From Schistosoma haematobium (lineage: Eukaryota; Platyhelminthes; Trematoda; Strigeidida; Schistosomatidae), in NCBI RefSeq assembly GCF_000699445.3, contig NC_067197.1:21869809-21933808 (forward strand): 64,000 bases of DNA, written 5' to 3'. The position numbers and the translations under genes were made by a program. The notes beneath the pieces were generated by a model. That model had not been told where the DNA came from, did not search any database, and saw only the letters and a program-made list of their open reading frames with translations. This document shows, piece by piece, positions 26,901-35,748 of the stretch. Positions within the stretch are counted from its first letter, which is position 1; each line of letters starts with the position of its first letter.

Positions 26901-29900
26901 TATTGCGAACTGGATAATAAAAGCACCAGTAACACTGGCTGCAGCCAGGTACTACAATATATACGGATATTTGAAGAGCGTACAGACTCCTGCACAGGCT
27001 TGGTTATGTCATCATGTCGTTATCCAGAAGTCGAATTTTGTGTACTCAACAACCGGAGTGCACATAGACAATTTTGAAGCTATGTGGTCGAGACTGAAAG
27101 AGTATTTGAGACTTTATAATGGCTCCGGAGGCCGACTATTCTGTAGCCGTATGGATGATTTCCTCTGCTGCATACATTACGATTTTAGAACCTCTGAACC
27201 TCTTTCTAACTTTGAAAAGTTTTCGAACCACGTGTAAGAAGTGTATCCACTTTATTTCCTTGGTTTTGTATAACATATTTTTACTCTATACTGAATGTTT
27301 GCTGATTGGCTAATATTTTTCAGGGTCACTGAAGATTCGTTCAAAGGTGATCCATAAGTTAGAGTCTCACCAGATTGGTTTTTAAATAATGATTATGGAA
27401 TTTTACAGTTATTAGATGTCATGACGCGTCTCCTCTCATATCAGTACACGTAGATAACTGTAGACACCAATGAAAAAAGAGTGCCTCATAAAATATATTA
27501 AAACTTGATATTTAGACCATGTAACTATCGACAGACTCATTGACATGTAGACAATAATAAGTGTCTGGAAGGTTAGAAATCAAATCATTTAATCATTTAG
27601 TCACAATGTGATTCGAAATATTTATATGACCCATCCGGAAAAGTTACAACTATTTTTTTTAAAACTTTTTGATAGAAGCCCAACAATCACTTACAGAATA
27701 GACAACTGATTTCTTATTTTTAGGTTTAAATTACCGAAAGTAGTTTTATCAGTAGAATAAAATTTATTTATTTTTAGAATAAAATTAAACTTACTAAAAT
27801 AAATTTTGTAGAACGTTTTCTTAATAATTCACATCCATATTGTTCACTTAAACGTGACATACTTAAACAATTTGTTGCATCTAAACGTTTAGTTAAAAAT
27901 CGTTCACATGTTTGTGATGCTTCAGTAATTTGTAGAAAACAAGCTGCCGCTAACAAATCACTAACAGTTTCTTCACGTAAATCTAAATAACCTAGAAATT
28001 ATAAGTTGAGAAGAAAAAAAATTAAATTTAACATATTTACTAGAAATAAGAAATTGTTTAAAATAAGGATTCTACAAAACTAGGAGGATAATTTGAAAGA
28101 AAGTGTTTATCATGAAGTCATATTATATGGATGAGTACTAAACAACTGCTTTATCCCAGCTTTGACCACCTCAACAATATGTAATCAAAGCTATACATAC
28201 AAAGTGTATCTAAGATGGGCACATGTGGTGTTTGAATGGACTAATGATACCTTTGTACTGGTTGAATGCTTGATTTCGAATTCTAAATACAGTACATTCG
28301 TTGTGCCTGTGTCTTCTTAATTCAATTGCGTTAATCCTGGAATTCCTAATTCATACGACATTTAGAATACTATAGCACAATGCCACCAAACCACTGAATC
28401 GTAATCCAATAGTTCGGATGTTCCCATGTTGGCTATCCGATGCGATTAGTGATGACTGCTTCACTTCTAACTTGGTTAGCAATTTAGGCTATGACCTCTT
28501 ACGAGAATATTAAACAATCTACAATCTAAATGAATATTCCTTTAAAAAATCAACTGGGTATTTTAATTATCGCGGTTATCTGAAAACCAGATATATTAAA
28601 CGATGTGTACACTATTTTAAATTATTTTATGCAACTTGTAATCTAAGCTTTATTCAGATGGTTTCATTCTCGTTTCAATGATTGGATATTAGAATTTATC
28701 AGTAAGACCGGTTTTCAACTTCGTGTTATTCTAATTTATTCTGTCAACTTTATCTTCTGAAACAAAATGAGATAAACGTCTCAAGTTACTACAGTAATAA
28801 GTAACTACTTATCTAATGGACAGGTTTTGTGAATAGCTATAAGAATCAGCATGACGAAGTGATATTTATTCAACTGACTTTTTCATTTGATTTGGACAAA
28901 AATAAGGCTCCTACACGCGTAGATAACATTGATAATAAAAAAGTTGTCATATGATCTCCTATCTCTAAACTTCTCTATTTCTTTTTCTCTACCTTTCATC
29001 ACAAAAGTAAACAAAATGCACTTAATGATTCTTAATCTATTTACGCCTAACATTACACCAGTTATAGGATTTCTAGTATCGAAATATTGATGATATTAGT
29101 CTTAGTGTTGTCTTCGTCTAAGAAACTTTATTTTATTACACTAACATATAAGCTTCATATGTATAAACTACTATCAATTTATTTGCCTGAATGGTGTAAC
29201 TATTTTATTAAACCTTATCAATATTTATGTTCATTTTTAAGCCACATAATTGCACACTGGTCTTATCAGTAATCACGACACTTCACTTCCCTATCCATAA
29301 TGAATATCTAAGTTTATGTTTGAAGGTTAAGTAGTATTGTGGTGTGTTACTGATGTCGGCAGATATAAATAATATGTATCACTAACCGAAAGTGAAAAGC
29401 CTGGAGGCCGAAGGTTAATAAGATCGAAGTGAACGAGAACAAAGAGTGATTTATGCAGAAACGAAGGAACAATCAAGTCTGAGACAACTGATTGATATTT
29501 TGCAAATAAAATATTTATTGTATGATTCTCAGATTTTACTAAGAGATTCTGTAATTTTGTTGTCCCCATTGGTGTTCAAAGTTTGAGAAAAATATTGCCC
29601 ATAAGGAATACGTTCTAAAAAGTCCAATATGTCTATTTTATAGACTTTTAGGTTACTTATTTTTTAACTGTTGAAATCACATGAATAGTTTCGTCTCTCG
29701 AATACAGAATTTGCAGTGGCCGAAACATATTTTCCTACTTGCTACAGTTTTACAGAAACTGTGTTCGAACACAAAATTACAGAACGTCTTAGTAAAATCT
29801 GTGAACCAATCAGTAAATGCTTCATTTGCCAAATGTTAATCAATCGTTTCAGACTTCATTGTTTTTTCGTTTCCACAACAATCATTCTTCCTTCTCGTGC

Positions 29901-32900
29901 TATTTTCTTCGATCTTCTTAACCTTCTGCCGCCAGACATTTCACTTTCGGTTGATGATACATACTACTTATATCTATCGACACCACAATATATTACTTGA
30001 TCAGAAATTGTTCAGGGCTTATGTGATAAAAGTTAGATAATAGTTAATGATGAATATCTTGTAATCTTATACATAAACTTGGAATTGAAAAATGGACATG
30101 AAAAAAAATACGAATTTCTATTTCTAAATAGTATAGTTTTCACTGAGAATCCCTTATTTTCTGAAAATTTATTTTTCAGATACCTTAGATTTTCCTACTA
30201 TTGTCATAGACGTATGATTCTTTCTTTTATTCCTAAACAAAATGGTGACTAATATTTACAATCAAATACTAGAAGTAAATAAACGAGAAACTATTGAATA
30301 TTGTATACATCAAAAGAAAAGTCAATTATAAAGTATAAATCATTTTCTAAATATGTAAATAAAATAGTACCGGGAACAGACATTTTCCATTTGTAAAGAA
30401 TAAACAATGACTAAGTGTCTAGAAAACATATATATACTCTATTATACAAGTTTGCTTCACTAATAACAGATAGACACTGAATACATTCTCAGAGAGAAAC
30501 AAACACTTGGGCATTCACTACATAAAGAAACTATCCAACTATTCAAACAATCATATCACATTCAATGAGTGGTAAAATTTTTTTCAATTAAAATATGGTC
30601 AGAATTGTATTCTCTAGTCTTTGGTCTATTTTCAACTTTCCTAGAATATATTCTCTTAATCTAGTAACTTCACTGTATGGAATAATCAAAATATAAATTA
30701 AATGATAATAGGAATGTTTATAAAATAATGTTGGAAAAGAAATTTTTCTTTTACCTGTATAAATGTAATTGATCAATGTTTTTAATGCATTAGGTTCAAC
30801 ATCATGAATCCATATTTCTTGTTCAGTAGCTTCTTTTAATTCATTACCAAACATAGCAGCAAAATAATCACTAGCTGCAGCTAATATAACACGATGTGCA
30901 GGTATTCGAATAATTAATTCATTAGATGAATTATTTAAATCTGATTTACCATGATTATTTAATGCATGAATTGAATCATTAATTACATTTGGATATTTTG
31001 TATTTGTTGATAATATTGAATTATTGTTATTATTATTCAATTTCATACCAGCAATTAAAATCACATCAGCTAATCGACCATCACGTAATTTATCAGACAT
31101 ACGACCAAGTAATCTTGAAGCATGATTTGTTGGCATAAATTGTTCTAATGCACCACATGATGGACTTGTTGGAATATAATCAGAAATCAATGATTGATTA
31201 TAATTAATTTGTGATTGATTTGATAAATTTAATTGTTTATTATTAGAAGAAGAATCAGTTAATGTAATTGTTGATGATCTTTCAATAGATTGATTTAAAT
31301 TTATTATATTATTTTGATTACAATCAGGTGATAAAGAAGAAGATGATGATGATGTTATTGGTAATTCACGATTACATAATGTTGGTGATTGTTGTGATGA
31401 ATATGATTTTATCATTAATTCATTATTGGATATTGTTTCCATAGATTCTATCATTGTAATGAATTCCGATGTATTTTCATAATTTCTTTCATTGGCAATT
31501 TTATTATGTTTAGATAAATGATTAGATTGGGATAAATTTAAATGTTGTAAATGATTTAAATTAGTTATAGAATAATGTAAATGATTAATATCATGATTGT
31601 GAGTATAATCTATCATACTTTGTTGCATAATATAATTTTGATCATTATTTGGATTAGATAATGATGATGATGAACTAGGCATTAAAATAGATGGTAATGT
31701 ATTATTTATTTTATTCTGTTTATTAGAATGATACTTTTTATTATTCATAATTAATGAACTTGTACGAGTAGGTAAAATAGGTGGATTCAATTCTATTTGA
31801 TTTATAGTTTGTTCATTTAATAATAATAATGAATTATTTTTTGTTATTGATTGTATTGGATAAGAATTAGATTGACTTATATCATCAATATCACTCATTT
31901 CAGAATTATTTAATAATACTTGTGGATTACATGAAGTATCATCAGTATGAATAATCTCATTATTGTTACCATGATTGTTATCGGTATTGAATTGTTGACT
32001 GATATTTGTTGATCTATCACATAGATTATTGGAAGTGTTGGAATCTATAGTTTGAGATTGAGTTAAATGATCTAATCTTTCAATGTTAACATCATTAACA
32101 TCATTACCAGTACTATTACTGATATTATTGACATCATTAACTCCACACAATTTGAATTGATTATGACAATGATGTGGGATGAATGAATTTAATAGTTCAG
32201 AATAACTCATTGTTAATCTTGGATTATTATATTTATTGTTATGCATTGATTTCATATTATTACTATGATTCTCAGTAACATTAATATTAGCATGATTATG
32301 TCTGTGAGAATGACGGTGAAGTAGATGATGTTGATGATTGTGTCCTTGAAGTAAAGCATACTTACTATGTCCGAAATGATAAGGTATACAATGAGAAGGA
32401 TATGCACTGCCCAAACTACCTGAACGTGTTTCATCTTGTGGAATTGATAGATCTGGTACAAGTGGAATGAAATATGTCGATCCATGTTGTTGTTGACATT
32501 CATTCATTAAAGGATAATCTGTTGTTTGGTGTAAATTTATATCAGAACTTTGATGACAGCTAAACATTTTATGACTGTTATTAGTAACATTAGAAGTAGA
32601 TGCCACAGTAGTAATGGTACTAGTATTAGAAGTGGTGGGATTGTTTTTGCTTTCCTTGGCGGTATTTCCTTTATACTGATTGCACATTTTGCTGTTGACA
32701 TGAGATGTAGGTGAAGCCTTAATGTTTTGTTGCGATACATTTCTGTATGGAAAAATTTGTGAGGAATAAAAGTATATTAGACAGAACATGTGAAATAATA
32801 GAAAGTGCTAAAGATTAACTAACCAACTGAAATAATATTCATAAATGACAGTTCATGCCGATATACCTCACATTTAAGAGATTGAGCACTAAATTTAAAA

Positions 32901-35748
32901 CGTGAAACCTTCATTAGTAAAACTGATAGTTGAAACACTGAAATTGTGAAATCAAAGTGTTAGCACGTTGAGCACTATTTCACTTTCTTGACTACTTTTT
33001 GCCTGTGAAACATATCCTTTGAAAGTATAAGACATAAGAAGTTTCCAAGTGTTTGATTATACTTATATTTGATACAGAGCTTGTGTATAATAGGACCTTT
33101 AAGCGTATAGTACTAACGTAAGGCAAACAGTATAAGATAAAAGTAATAAGCTCCGTAATGCGTTTGTCAAACGTTATCGGGTAAGATTGTTGAAATATAT
33201 TTTCCATATGCCCACCCACCTCCTACCTTGGTGCGCTACGATACTTAACTTTGAAGGTTAATGATACCTATATCAAAATATTTCACGATCTCTTAAAGTC
33301 ATTGGTTTAAGCCTAGTAAGATTTCAAGATTAATGTCCATAAGATAATCATAGTGCGGATCAAAACGGGCCTCAGTAATCCTGTTACTGTATCCACTTTT
33401 TTTATCTTTTAGTAAGTCTTGGACTGAACATCATTGTACTAATTTATATGGACAGATTTTTCGTTATTATTTTTGATTTTTAATAAGTATTGGTGTTATT
33501 GTTTTCGTCCGTATACCTTTTATCTTGCTAATTTTTTCTGGGTTTGTGGATCGAGAGAACTCATATAGATACATTATTTTTTAAGGTCATATAACTGTAA
33601 ACAAAAGCAAACTATTCGTGAGATTTGTAATATAAGTTTAAAGTAAATTTCATCTTAATACTCTCATGCTTCAGTGATCGAGAAAAAAGCCTAGAAATAT
33701 ATTCTAAAGATTAGAATAGAGTTAAGAAAGAAACTTATATTTATTGTGTATACTTTATAATCTATTCATAAAATAGTTGATAACATCACAGAAATCCTGG
33801 AAAAAAAACAGTTTGAGTTTACATCAGGGATATTTCATCAAAAGTCACCTCGTACATACTTACAAATATTGGTATATATGATGGGAAAATGTACTGAAAG
33901 ATACTCCAACGAGTTAAATATTATTAGCACATACAGAAAATAACAGTAAAACTTGAGGTGACGTTTAGTAGTTTCCGGATGCTTAACTACCCATACTATC
34001 AGTATTTTTGTACTGCTTCATTCGTGTATTTCTTAACGATATTAATGACTGGTAGGTTAAAATCTTGACGATTACAATTAATACAGTTGACAGAAAACAA
34101 AATTCACAAACGGGTAGAAGAACTTTTGAGCTATTAGAGCTTCTAAATCTAAGCAGTCTAGTGTCATGATTCCGTTGATATGCCATTGAATTGATGGCAC
34201 AAAGATATTTGGTGGACATAAGGTTGTAATCAAATATTTCAAAATTAACCATTATCCCATCACAATTCTTCAGTAACTTATCTTCATTAAGTTTTCACCT
34301 TTCCTATGGGTTGGAGCTTTTAAAACATACGTGAAGTTAATAATTTAAAGTACTGAGATATTTTTCATGTTGGATTCAATTATAAGTCGATATTAGTCGA
34401 ATGATCGTTTAAAATAAATGATAAGTACATAACTGTTATGTTATATTTCAGTGTTAAAGAAAATCATTACCGAACTGAATCTCTTAAGTTTTTTTGAGAA
34501 CAAGTTATTATTTAAACCACATTAAACTCATCACCGTTTCCATATAAGTCAGTTGTTAAACTATTGTGTCTCAGACATATTTTCACTATGACGAAGAATT
34601 TATTAGGTTTCGATTAATTGTTTCCCATATTCATTAATTAATCATTCCAGCTAGAAATAAATAACAGATAAGTAGTATTGGATTATATCTTAAGTTAAAT
34701 CATTAAGATAGACCGGTTGTGAACAGAGTCAAACAATCATTTGATACGGTGATTTGAATAACCTTAACTTTTGATACTACGTTACTATTTCAAAAAACAA
34801 ACCTTGGTTAATCAAACATTCAAGAGTCAACAAACTAGATTTGAAAGTTCAACTTTTTTGTATCTTAAGTCGAAACTTTATCAATCAATCTTTAAGACAA
34901 AATAACATTGTGAAATTAGACTTAAAATTATTAGTGAATACATATTTAAATTCAATATGAATTAAAATAAATGTATCTGATAATGTTAAACTATTATTAT
35001 CTGCATACCGAGTTATATCATGCCTTGAATGTTCATTATTTGAAACATATACACGTTGTTTAGAATGATGTTGTTGATAATATTTAGGAGTTTGATTACA
35101 ACAATGATGTTGTATTGATGTTTCTGATACAATATTATTATCTGTTTCATTTTCTGAATAATCTTGTGAGCGATCTTGTAAAATAGGTGATGGATTAGAC
35201 GTAGGAGTAATTTGTTTACATATTTTATGAGTAGGTAGATTTTGTAATTTTTGTGTATTATGCATACATGATGAAGGAGATATAGACTGCATGTTATTAG
35301 TATTTGATATTGTGCAGTTTGTTTGATTTGGACATGTTGAGTTAACTTGACAATAACACATCGATTTTATCAAGTGACATTGCTGTTTTTGTAATCGTTT
35401 ATCAGTTGTATTATTTGTTTCAAGTGGTATTGACCTGTTGTTTAGATCAGATGGTAGGGAATTATTATTATCATTACTGTCATGCAATAAATTGCTCTGT
35501 TGATGTATCTTGTGTTTTTGTGATGATACTTCTGTATTCGTCGTTGTTGTTCGATGTAGTTGTTGATCTTTTTGCTCAGATTGGATGGTATATTGGTGAG
35601 GTTTTTGAATAGTGATACGTCTTCCATGTTTACCACTTATTTCCCCAGAATTATCTGACTCATGTGAACTTGATGATCTCCTACGTTCACCAATTAATTT
35701 ATGCTTAACTTGATCAGCTAAATTACGAATATTACAAGTTAAACTCAT
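6843..35748 (-). CDS. KLHL1/4/5-like: Kelch-like BTB-BACK-Kelch protein (KLHL1/4/5 class), nine-exon gene
   Basis: Nine coding exons join in phase through GT..AG introns: 35748-35009, 32742-30755, 27991-27795, 24392-24146, 21832-21306, 19723-19227, 12025-11852, 8852-8468 and 6959-6843. Together they give 4,872 nt, or 1,623 aa plus a TAA. Residues 1-780 are Ser/Asn/His-rich low complexity. A BTB domain lies at about 787-935, BACK at about 936-1060, and six Kelch repeats at about 1205-1610 with VGG/ALGG and W signatures. The repeat wording (for example [18 protein letters not shown]) matches the animal KLHL1/4/5 group. Proteins of this family are usually Cullin-3 substrate adaptors or actin-binding; that role here is inferred. 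The ATG at 35748 has an in-frame TGA four codons upstream. At 1,623 aa it is about twice the usual family length. An additional upstream non-coding exon cannot be excluded. Confidence 0.9.
6960..8467 (-). other. KLHL intron 8
   Basis: This is AT-rich intron sequence. A degenerate fragment of the hammerhead SINE family lies near 8225-8335 (acGAAACa..GTCCAGTGtttcc type) on the plus strand. I see nothing else in it. Confidence 0.7.
8468..8852 (-). CDS. KLHL1/4/5-like: KLHL gene coding exon 8 (Kelch repeats 3-6)
   Basis: Acceptor TTCATAG|ATTATATG, donor CTGAA|GTAAGT, 385 nt. It encodes [52 protein letters not shown] and [20 protein letters not shown]. Open codons on either side, out to 8890 and 8363, are intron read-through. 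Confidence 0.92.
8853..11851 (-). other. KLHL intron 7
   Basis: About 3 kb of AT-rich intron. The only structured piece is a repeat at 11040-11395, which is shared in opposite orientation with 60825-61240. I found no coding signal. Confidence 0.65.
11040..11395 (-). repeat. Interspersed repeat B, copy 1
   Basis: It shares CAGAAGGCAGTTGATGG, GGCGATCTCGTGGTATCGAA and GAGATCGTGCCA (minus strand) with 60825-61240. The minus strand begins TGTAGTGTGACGTCGAG, as an LTR might. Confidence 0.55.
11852..12025 (-). CDS. KLHL1/4/5-like: KLHL gene coding exon 7 (Kelch repeats 2-3)
   Basis: Acceptor GAATCATAG|ACATGG, donor GGACT|GTAAGT, 174 nt. It encodes [40 protein letters not shown] and [10 protein letters not shown]. 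This is the most conserved stretch of the protein and the best evidence for the KLHL1/4/5 class. Confidence 0.92.
12455..12700 (+). mobile_element. Hammerhead SINE, intact
   Basis: It has a tRNA-like head with GGCTCAGTAGTCTAGTTGG (A box) and GGGTTCGAATC (B box), then the ribozyme, then the tail TTCCAGGTTTCCAACGGTGG. It is the cleanest single copy in the window and sits in KLHL intron 6. Its head is not a tRNA gene, because no complete cloverleaf follows. Confidence 0.82.
12577..12622 (+). ncRNA. Hammerhead ribozyme (type I), intact core
   Basis: Stem I is GCACTG (12577-12582) with CAGTGC (12617-12622). The core is CTGAAGA (12583-12589) and GAAA (12605-12608). Stem II is GTCC with GGAC. Stem III is the short CGG/CCG, and GTC (12614-12616) is the cleavage triplet. 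All invariant bases of CUGANGA...GAAA are present. Schistosome satellite SINEs are known to encode active ribozymes of this kind. Confidence 0.85.
14175..14445 (-). mobile_element. Hammerhead SINE, minus strand
   Basis: The core CTGAGGA and GAAA are kept, with stem II GTCT/AGAC. The cleavage triplet has changed to ATT, so it is probably weak or inactive. Confidence 0.7.
14989..15281 (-). mobile_element. MITE-like repeat, copy 1
   Basis: 293 bp in the opposite orientation to the copy at 20629. Its ends are GAGGTGAAACGATAATTTAT and (reverse complement) GGCAAGATTATAATTTATGA. It lies in KLHL intron 6. Confidence 0.65.
15658..15681 (+). repeat. (TA)n microsatellite, short
   Basis: A short TA run about 70 bp before the deleted LINE derivative. 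Confidence 0.9.
15748..16225 (+). mobile_element. Internally deleted LINE derivative (5' leader joined to 3' tail)
   Basis: Bases 15751-16137 match the leader of the LINE at 46065-46460 with scattered differences. The next bases (from about 16149, TTTGTGTGGCGCATAT) match the LINE's 3' end at 49921-49985, including the run to TGTTCAAATAA. All of the coding part, about 3.4 kb in the full copy, is missing. Small open frames here are leader sequence, not genes. It lies in intron 6 of the KLHL gene. Confidence 0.85.
17092..17541 (-). repeat. Interspersed repeat A, copy 2
   Basis: Same family as 891-1331, with shared blocks such as CAATAACGGAATT-like and TAAGCGAATAAT. It lies in KLHL intron 6. Confidence 0.5.
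17995..18125 (+). mobile_element. Strongly decayed hammerhead SINE
   Basis: Only patches remain (CAGTCTCAAATGAAATAG, CCGTCCAATGCTTC). It is included as a relic. Confidence 0.4.
19227..19723 (-). CDS. KLHL1/4/5-like: KLHL gene coding exon 6 (Kelch repeats 1-2 with a large insertion)
   Basis: The exon opens with [17 protein letters not shown] and [17 protein letters not shown], then about 100 Ser/Thr/Asn/Gln-rich residues, then the rest of the repeat ([12 protein letters not shown]). The donor is CATCG|GTATGT. The acceptor is the weaker AAG (ATGCAAG|GAATAT) behind a CTCTTTTCC tract. It is the only site found that keeps both phase and the Kelch motif, so the 5' edge is a little less certain. 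Confidence 0.85.
20629..20920 (+). mobile_element. MITE-like repeat with terminal inverted repeats, copy 2
   Basis: The start GGCGAGATTATAATTTCTGG is mirrored at the end (reverse complement GAGGTGGGACTATGATGTGT). It is about 292 bp with no coding capacity and lies in KLHL intron 5. It shares most of its length with 14989-15281, inverted. Confidence 0.65.
21306..21832 (-). CDS. KLHL1/4/5-like: KLHL gene coding exon 5 (BACK end, spacer, first Kelch strands)
   Basis: Acceptor ATTTAG|ATGTTTTAG, donor ATACTT|GTAAGT, 527 nt (residues 1058-1233). It starts with the end of BACK ([19 protein letters not shown]). A Ser/Thr/Asn/His-rich spacer of roughly 110 residues follows, then the first Kelch strand ([20 protein letters not shown]). 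Confidence 0.88.
21935..22110 (+). repeat. Head-to-head pair of SINE 3' ends (imperfect palindrome)
   Basis: A minus-strand tail (21938-22015, including CACTGGACGGCCGTTTCGTC) abuts a plus-strand tail (22020-22110, TGCGCACTGCTGAGG..TGCTTCCAGG). The outer ends TTGAGATCATGAGTCAATTG and CAATTGGCTCATGATCTCAA mirror each other. It sits in KLHL intron 4. Confidence 0.7.
23859..23930 (+). repeat. (TA)n microsatellite, 72 bp
   Basis: Uninterrupted TA run in KLHL intron 4. Confidence 0.95.
24146..24392 (-). CDS. KLHL1/4/5-like: KLHL gene coding exon 4 (BACK domain)
   Basis: Acceptor ACTCTAG|GAACAT, donor GATTG|GTTAGT, 247 nt. It encodes [33 protein letters not shown], the FAACLRWI helix and the closing [20 protein letters not shown], which is standard BACK. 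A second possible acceptor (TTTTCAG, 14 nt further in) would break the frame and remove conserved residues, so the first was chosen. Confidence 0.9.
25180..25540 (+). mobile_element. Hammerhead SINE, full length but diverged
   Basis: It has the longer 5' unit (as at 3270), a tRNA-like head (GGCTCAGTGGTCTAGGGG, GGTTTGAATC), CTGAGGA, and GATGAAACGG with a core change. It lies in KLHL intron 3. Confidence 0.68.
26085..26290 (-). mobile_element. Sm-alpha-type SINE, truncated
   Basis: The minus strand gives TTGACGAGTCCCAAATAAG, then GACGAAACGC and GTCCTGGATTCCACTGC, the classic Sm-alpha ribozyme wording with the first core C changed to T. Stem I's 5' strand is lost at the truncation. Confidence 0.6.
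26578..26885 (+). mobile_element. MITE-like repeat, two partial copies
   Basis: Two left ends of the same family follow each other (GGCGAGACTCTAATTTATGG near 26578 and GGCGAGACTATAATTTGTGG near 26731). The second runs on to about 26885, then stops short of the right terminus. The Merlin transposase fragment begins only about 30 bp later. Confidence 0.55.
26911..27240 (+). pseudogene. Merlin (IS1595/ISXO2-like) transposase C-terminal fragment
   Basis: The plus frame reads [30 protein letters not shown] then [14 protein letters not shown]. This matches the end of the ISXO2/Merlin DDE domain, where VNHS..FV....G.HTN.IE.FW..LK carries the catalytic Glu (here E in NFEAMW). The two Asp residues and the N-terminus are absent, so it is a fragment. 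S. mansoni is known to carry a Merlin family (Curupira). It sits in KLHL intron 3. Confidence 0.7.
27795..27991 (-). CDS. KLHL1/4/5-like: KLHL gene coding exon 3 (end of BTB, start of BACK)
   Basis: Acceptor TTTCTAG|GTTAT, donor TTTA|GTAAGT, 197 nt. It completes the glycine of the TG(Y) motif and encodes the end of BTB ([20 protein letters not shown]), then the first BACK helices (SEQYGCELL, ending KFIL). Confidence 0.9.
27992..30754 (-). other. KLHL intron 2
   Basis: The intron includes an inverted pair of one repeat family at 29335-29575 and 29755-30000. The remainder is AT-rich with no coding signal that I can support. Confidence 0.6.
29335..30000 (+). repeat. Interspersed repeat C, inverted pair
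   Basis: 29335-29575 and 29755-30000 are opposite-strand copies of one ~245-bp repeat, separated by about 180 bp. For example, ACTAACCGAAAGTGAAAAG mirrors TTTCACTTTCGGTTGATGAT. Confidence 0.6.
30755..32742 (-). CDS. KLHL1/4/5-like: KLHL gene coding exon 2 (low-complexity region and BTB domain)
   Basis: The acceptor is TTTCCATACAG|AAATG and the donor ACAG|GTAAAAG. The exon encodes residues 247-909 plus one base. Most of it is Asn/Ser-rich, with a His cluster near 32280-32340. The last ~120 residues are [14 protein letters not shown], then an Asn/Ser-rich insertion of about 40 residues, then [20 protein letters not shown] and [12 protein letters not shown]. The open frame continues upstream to 32789, but those codons read through the polypyrimidine tract and are probably intronic. 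Confidence 0.9.
32743..35008 (-). other. KLHL intron 1
   Basis: AT-rich sequence. A minus-strand open frame of 89 codons (34252-33983) has no domain and no splice-compatible conserved content, so I treat it as chance. Confidence 0.55.
35009..35748 (-). CDS. KLHL1/4/5-like: KLHL gene coding exon 1 (N-terminal low-complexity region)
   Basis: This exon encodes residues 1-246 plus two bases of codon 247. It begins [20 protein letters not shown] and is then rich in Ser, Gln, Asn and His with no recognisable domain. It ends at ACTCG|GTATGC. The two leftover bases join the A that opens the exon at 32742, keeping the frame. The open frame runs on past the donor to 34885 but loses its compositional character there, which supports the splice. 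Confidence 0.8.

Noticed and set aside
32252..32740. Minus-strand frames of 83 and 67 codons overlapping KLHL exon 2
   Set aside because: These are alternative frames of low-complexity coding sequence; the main frame carries the BTB domain.
35406..35636. Frames on both strands within KLHL exon 1
   Set aside because: They are by-products of biased codons in the Ser/Gln/Asn-rich exon.
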